Part shown: piece by piece, positions 59,548 to 64,000 of the stretch
How the letters are laid out: the number at the start of each line of letters is the position of its first letter
Position numbering within the stretch: position 1 is the first letter of the stretch
DNA from: Eutreptiella sp. 'Long Island Sound 2002'
Taxonomy: Eukaryota > Euglenozoa > Euglenophyceae > Eutreptiales > Eutreptiaceae
Reading direction: 5' to 3'
DNA: 64,000 nucleotides
Assembly (NCBI GenBank): GCA_964036045.1
Contig: OZ038384.1
Coordinates: forward strand, 19,878,500 to 19,942,499
The notes under the pieces: model-generated
Database searches by the model: none
What the model saw: the letters and a program-made list of their open reading frames with translations, nothing else
Told to the model about the DNA's origin: nothing
Position numbers and translations under genes: made by a program

Positions 59548-60289
59548 CGCTCCCGCACCCCCGGGCGCCGCCACGCCCGCTACCGCCGTCCCATGTCCAC
59601 GTCTTCCTCCCCCCACGAGCCCCAAAAAGCTTGCGGTTCCCCCCGCTGCCTGTACACATCCTCCACCCCCAGCTCACGCCACTGCCGCTCCAGGACCTCG
59701 AGCTCGGAGCCCTCCCCCCCACTAGGCCCCTGCCCACCTCGCCTGGTGGTCTGACGCCGCCTTGCGGGAGCTCCACTGCTGGGTGAAGTGGGCCGGGGGA
59801 GCGGGAAGGCGAGAAGGGGTGCGCATGGTGCACACCTTCGAGGAGATCCGCACCCGCACCCCCGCCAATCCCAACGAGGCCGCCCCGGAGGCTGCCATGC
59901 CGCAGGCGGTGTTGGAAGCCCTCCTCCGGGACGCGGTCCAGGGCCTCCGCCCCCCCTACACCCTCCCAAACCCTCCGCCGGTGGCTTCAGACCACCGACC
60001 CCAAGGCAGGGGCCATGGGCGCCCCACAGGCCCCCCCCTCACCCCGCCACCACCACACCGGGACGGGAAAGGGCACAGGCAAGGGGAGGGCAAGGGAAGG
60101 GAAAGGACACCCCGGCAAGGGGGCGAGAAGGGTGCCAGGTAACAGGCAGGCGCCCACAGGGACAGGTCACCGGGAGCGACACAACACGGGAGCAGGAAGC
60201 CACCCAAGGGCCACGAAGGGGAAGGACCAGGGACCGTGGCGCACAGAGAGAGGACGCAACAGCGGGCACCAGGACGCACACACAGGAAG
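59548..60289 (+). pseudogene. Second, truncated copy of the block-F SR-rich ORF end
   Basis: Bases 59548-60140 resemble 43740-44490: the Pro-rich segment, then GGAGRREGVRMVHTFEEIRT and EALLRDAVQGLRPPYT, and similarity goes on past the stop position. The copy starts abruptly within the Pro-rich part (5' truncation) and has frame changes, for example after GLRPPYT. The 5'-truncated copy supports the idea that the F ORF belongs to a non-LTR type mobile element. Confidence 0.6.
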
Positions 60290-60318
60290 GTTTGAGGTTT
60301 GAGGTTTGAGGTTTGATT
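60290..60318 (+). repeat. GGTTTGA tandem repeat
   Basis: Four GGTTTGA units in tandem directly after the truncated F copy. It resembles a variant of the TTTAGGG-type telomere repeat but is more simply a terminal short repeat of the inserted element. Confidence 0.6.
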
Positions 60319-61030
60319 TTGCGGGTACTAGACGCCTTTCGGCCCCGGGGGGCCACCTGGTCGGGCCAGGTGATACTCTACCCACCGGGTCTTAGTTGAG
60401 GGCCCTCCAAGACGCACCTCCTGCCTGGTGGCGGAGTCCCCCGGGTTCACGGGGCTCGGAGCCCCGTCCCTCCCCGGCTTCCCCGTTTCGCCACTCCCCG
60501 GTCAGTGCATCAATTGGTAGCTGTGGCTGCAGGCGCTTACCCACCGTGTCGCCCCCCTAATGCGTGGTCGCCCGGGGCGCCGGCGCCGCCGGGGCCGTGC
60601 TACTGGCTTGTCGCCAGTGGGACCCCCTTGGGCTGGCGTGGAGGCTGCCTAGCCTAGGGGTTGGGGCGTGGCGCAGTGCGCCACTACTGCCTTGGCGGGT
60701 GCACTGCCCCGTCCGTGTGTGCGCGGCGCTCGCGGCCGGTTCGGGGGGCTCGGGCCGGTACCTGGTGTTGTGTCTCTCCCGTTTCCCCCATCCCGCTCCG
60801 CGTGTCCCGCGCTGCGTGTGGCGGGCCGTCCTGTCCGGGTGTCCCTTACCCTCGCTCGCTGGTACGCCATTCCGCGGGGTCTGTGCGTTCCACGAGCTCG
60901 GTCCGGTTGCCCTTCTGGTAGTCCCCGCGTGCCCTTTGCGTGTGTGTGCGCTCGTGCTCCCGCGGCGTCCGCTCCCCCCCCCCCAGTGAAATGTGTTTGG
61001 AATTGTATTGGAGCAACCTATTGGGTGTTG
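60319..61030. other. GC-rich region with no supported gene
   Basis: Several frames are open on both strands because of high GC; none has a domain. Short inverted repeats occur near 60350-60375 (CCTGG...CCAGG). A C10 run is near 60975. Confidence 0.4.
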
Positions 61031-61645
61031 CAGGGCCGTCAGCACAGAAAAAAACAGTTTTAGTCCAAAAATGGCCAAACATTGCCAATTTTTGGCCAAA
61101 AACAGTGTATTTCTGGAGAACAATCGGGTAGGAGGAACCCCCCTCTCCTATTTTGAGCGTGCAGAATAAAAGAAAAAAGGTTTCCTTTGGTCTTTTTGGG
61201 TACAAAACCTCTTTTCATGGTATTTTTGTGCCTATACTATAGGATACAGGTACGCTGGTGTGCAGCACTGTTCTGTAGCACCACCCCACAACAGACAAAA
61301 GTACTCCAAAATAGGCCGAGTTCCAGGGTTTTTGATGGTTTAGGAGAAAGCTCGGGTGGGAAGAACCCCCCCATCTGTATTTTGGGGCAAGAGAATCCCA
61401 ACAAAAGGGCAATTTCTGTCGAAAATCCTCTATAGGCAGGTACACTGGTGTGCAGCACTGTTCTGCAGGACCAGCCCAGAGCAGGCAAAAATACCCCAAA
61501 ATAGGCCAAATTTCAGGGTTTTTGATATTTTTGGACAAAAGCCGGGTAGGAGGAACCCCACCCCCCTATTTTGGGGCCGGAGAAACCAAAAAAGTAGGTC
61601 ATTCCCCGCGAAAATCTGCCTTTTGCTGACTTTTTGAATTTTGGG
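61030..61645. repeat. Three diverged tandem units of about 190-226 bp
   Basis: CGGGT(A/G)GGA(G/A)GAACC recurs at 61127, 61353 and 61543, each time followed by a pyrimidine run and TATTTTG-like sequence and preceded by a GTTTTTGAT/GGCCAAA stretch. CTGGTGTGCAGCACTGTTCTG recurs at 61255 and 61445 (190 bp apart). Confidence 0.65.
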
Positions 61646-61840
61646 AAAAAACAGCTGCTAAAATCATAGGTGCTGGGTGGTGTGGCGTGCGCACCTCGCG
61701 CGGTCCCGGCACTGGGCGCTGGTAGGGCCCTTCCACGTGGTCCGTGCCCCTCCGCGTGTCCTGCCCAGGTCCCTTGCTCCATCTGACGTGCTTGGGGGGG
61801 GGCGGTCCGGTCCCGGTTCCCCCCTACCTGGCTTGGGGCT
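61646..61840. other. Spacer before the GC-rich minisatellite
   Basis: The spacer is GC-rich, has no repeat clear enough to place in the neighbouring arrays and contains no gene. Confidence 0.35.
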
Positions 61841-62935
61841 GTTGTTACGAGGGGCGTCTGAGGTCAGGCGCTCCCCCTCCCCCGACTGCCCGCACACTGG
61901 GCGGGCTGTTGGGGTCCGCTACCCACGTGCTGTGGGCGCGGGTGTGTGCGTGTGGGGGCCCAACACTGTCCCCTTCGCCTGCATGCCCTGGGGCTGCGTG
62001 CCGCGGGGGTGGTCTGGGGGGGGGCCGTCCCCGGGGGGGGTGGCCTGCCACTGTTGTGAGGGGCGTCTGGCGTCAGGCGCTGTCCCTCCCCCGACCGCCC
62101 GTCTTCTGGGGCGGGCAGCCGGGGTACCGCGACCCGTGTGTTCCGGGTGCGGTCGGTGCGGGCGTAGGGACCACCCACCGGCCCCACAGCGTGCGCGCTT
62201 GCGGGCTGGCGTTGCTCGCTGTGGGGGTGGCGGAAGGGCGTCCCCGGGTGGGGTGCCTTCCACCGTTGTGAGGGGCGTCTGAGGTCAGGCGCTCCCCCTC
62301 CCCCGACTGCCCGCCCACTGGGCGGGCCGTTGGGGTCCGCCACCCACGTGCTGTGGGCGCGGATGTGTGGGTGTGGGGGCCCAACACTGTCCCTCTGGCC
62401 TGCATGCCCTGTGGGGGCTGCGTGCCGTCGGGGTGGTGGGGGGCCGTCCCCGGGGGGGTGGCCTGCCACCGTTGTGAGGGGCTTCCGGTGTCAGGCGCTG
62501 TCCCTCCCCCGGCCGCCCGGCCTCTGGGGCGGGCAGCTGGGGTTCCGCGACCCGTGTGTCCCGGGTGCGGTCGGTGCGGGTGTGGGGACCCAGCACCGGC
62601 CCCACGGCGCGCGCCCTTGCGGGCCGGCGTTGCGCGCCGTGGGGGTGGCGGAAGGGCGTCCCCGGGGGGGGGTGCCTTCCACCGTTGTGAGGGGCGTCTG
62701 GGGTCAGGCGCTCCCCCTCCCTCGGCTGCCCGCCCTTCTGGGCGGGCTGCCGGGGCCCACTACCCACTGGCTGTGGGTGCGGGGGGTTGCGGGCGTGGGG
62801 ACCTGTCACCAACCCCACAGCGCGCGCTCTTGCGAGCGGGCTTTGGGCGCTGTGGGGGCAGCACGAGCGCGCCTGGGGGGGGCGCCTCCTGCCTGGGTGT
62901 GGGGCTTCCGGGGTCGGGCGCTCTCCCACCCCCCA
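61841..62935. repeat. GC-rich tandem array, about 210-bp monomer with 420-bp dimer structure
   Basis: The GTCAGGCGCT (or GTCGGGCGCT) box occurs at 61863, 62072, 62284, 62490, 62703 and 62913, spacings 206-213. Units 1 and 3 resemble each other, as do units 2 and 4 (CTCCC against TGTCCC after the box, and matching flanks), so the higher-order unit is about 420 bp. Because 210 is a multiple of three, long frames stay open on both strands; they are not regarded as genes. Confidence 0.82.
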
Positions 62936-63242
62936 CCTAGGATTTTATGAGGTACCGGAATCCCGTAACCGAACCGTCCAAAAACTGCCGCGATCGCGAT
63001 TTACGGCCCGCCGCAACCCAATTTTGCCGAGGTTTTGGTGATTTGTGCCAAATCTGTGCGCATCTGCCCGGGATTTAGATAGCGCAATCGGTAACATACA
63101 ACGTTATCTAGTTGCTGTATTGAAACCACGTCGATTGGTCTACCGGCTTTCCAGATAAACCCAAAATACGACCATTTTTGCCCATTTTTGCGTCTTTTGG
63201 GCCATAAACGGTCATTTCGATGATGTCCTTGTGGTGTCACGA
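62936..63242. other. Unique-looking AT-richer spacer
   Basis: The sequence lies between two satellite arrays and shows no gene or repeat. Confidence 0.4.
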
Positions 63243-64000
63243 GATTTCAAATTGATCAAGTTTCTACCTAGTGCCCTGTGAGGCTGGGCAAGCAATGATT
63301 TGTGCCCGTGCCTGCCCTTTACCCAAGATAATAATCCGGAGGGTGCCAAAAAACGCCCAAAACAGCTATATTTGCACTTTTGAACACATAAATGTGTGCT
63401 TTCATGTGATTTCAAATTGATCACGTTTGTCGGCTGTGCTACGTGAGGCTTGGCAAGCAATGATTTGTGCCCGTGCATGCCCTTTACCCAAGATAATAAT
63501 CCGGAGGGTGCCAAAAAACGCCCAAAACAGCTATATTTGCACTTTTGAACACATAAATGTTGATGAAAGTGATACGGCCGTGCATTCGTGTGATTTCAAA
63601 TTGATCACCTTTGTCGGCTGTGCTACGTGAGGCTTGGCAAGCAACAATTTGTGACCGTGCATGCCCTTTACTCAGGGTTATGGCCCGGAGGGTGCCAAAA
63701 AAGGCCCCAAACAGCTATATTTGCACTTTTGAACACGTAAATGTTGATTAAAGTGATACGGTCGTGCTTTCGTGTGATTTCAAATTGATCACCTTTGTCC
63801 ACTGTGCTAGGTGAGGCTTGGCAAGCAATGATTTGTGCCCGTGCATGCCCCTTACCCAAGATAATAATCCGGAGGGTGCCAAAAAACGCCCAAAACAGCT
63901 ATATTTGCACTTTTGAACACATAAATGTTGATTAAAGTGATACGGTCGTGCTTTCGTGTGATTTCAAATTGATCACCTTTGTTGGCTGCGCTACGTGAGG
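63243..64000. repeat. 184-bp satellite, continues beyond the window
   Basis: GATTTCAAATTGATCA starts at 63243, 63408, 63592, 63776 and 63960: one 165-bp unit, then three of exactly 184. Units contain GGCAAGCAA, GCCCGTGCATGCCC, TAATCCGGAGGGTGCC and ACAGCTATATTTGCAC. Successive copies are very similar, which suggests recent homogenisation. The array runs off the right edge. Confidence 0.9.

Noticed and set aside
61864-62950. Long open frames of about 200 codons on both strands
   Set aside because: They follow from a GC-rich tandem repeat with a period divisible by three; composition is simple and the same on both strands.
1-64000. Alternative genetic code (stop codons as sense)
   Set aside because: TAA, TAG and TGA all interrupt the elements and replace different residues, and the long frames (gag of C, exon 2 of F) contain none.

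Overview
The window is eukaryotic nuclear DNA and is built almost entirely of transposable elements and satellites. Evidence: four different Ty3/gypsy-type LTR retrotransposons with chromodomains, primer-binding sites that read as the complement of an initiator-tRNA-Met 3' end, spliceosomal-type introns with polypyrimidine-AG acceptors, and long tandem satellites. No rRNA, prokaryotic operon or CRISPR array was seen, and no ordinary conserved host gene. A repeat-rich microalga or other protist would fit (very GC-rich stretches beside AT-richer elements), but the sequence does not fix the species.

Layout. (A) 1-6753, minus strand: a dead Ty3/gypsy chromovirus whose 3' end lies off the left edge. 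(E) 7498-10298 plus 46844-55756, minus strand: a second chromovirus, split in two, with a 1.65 kb stretch of its integrase/chromodomain/3' region present on both sides of the split. (F) 10299-19282 plus 43185-46843, plus strand: a very GC-rich block with an RNase H domain and Cys/His tail, a gene with two predicted introns (12322-16102), a decayed Ulp1/C48-like cysteine protease, and a long Pro-rich/SR-rich ORF. (D) 19283-43180, minus strand: a chromovirus with 2.3 kb LTRs and a 4-bp target duplication, inserted inside the F Pro-rich ORF; removing D and one CTAC restores one open frame. (C) 21122-31960, plus strand: a chromovirus with 534-bp LTRs and GGGAT target duplications, inserted inside the 3' LTR of D. 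The simplest reading is a four-level nest: C in D, D in F, F in E. To the right, 55757-59540 has no recognisable gene. 59548-60318 is a second, truncated copy of the F SR-rich region ending in GGTTTGA repeats, and 61.0-64.0 kb is a series of unrelated satellites (about 190, 210 and 184 bp).

Shared features. All four chromovirus families carry, between protease and reverse transcriptase, a domain with D-x-F-A, (N)PPF and P-x-W signatures that resembles the Dam-like methyltransferase domain of DIRS-type retrotransposons. In C, D and E the gag frame starts inside the 5' LTR and runs straight through the primer-binding site, which therefore encodes Gly-Ser-Arg-Gly. In C and E, gag and pol are in the same frame with a single CGT-TGA at the end of gag.

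All four elements are broken, mostly by in-frame stops plus a few indels, and C has lost the second Asp of its RT active site. They are therefore fossils or depend on other copies. The gene in F is the most host-like unit. Its two proposed introns share a palindromic TTATCGCG repeat, which recalls introner elements.
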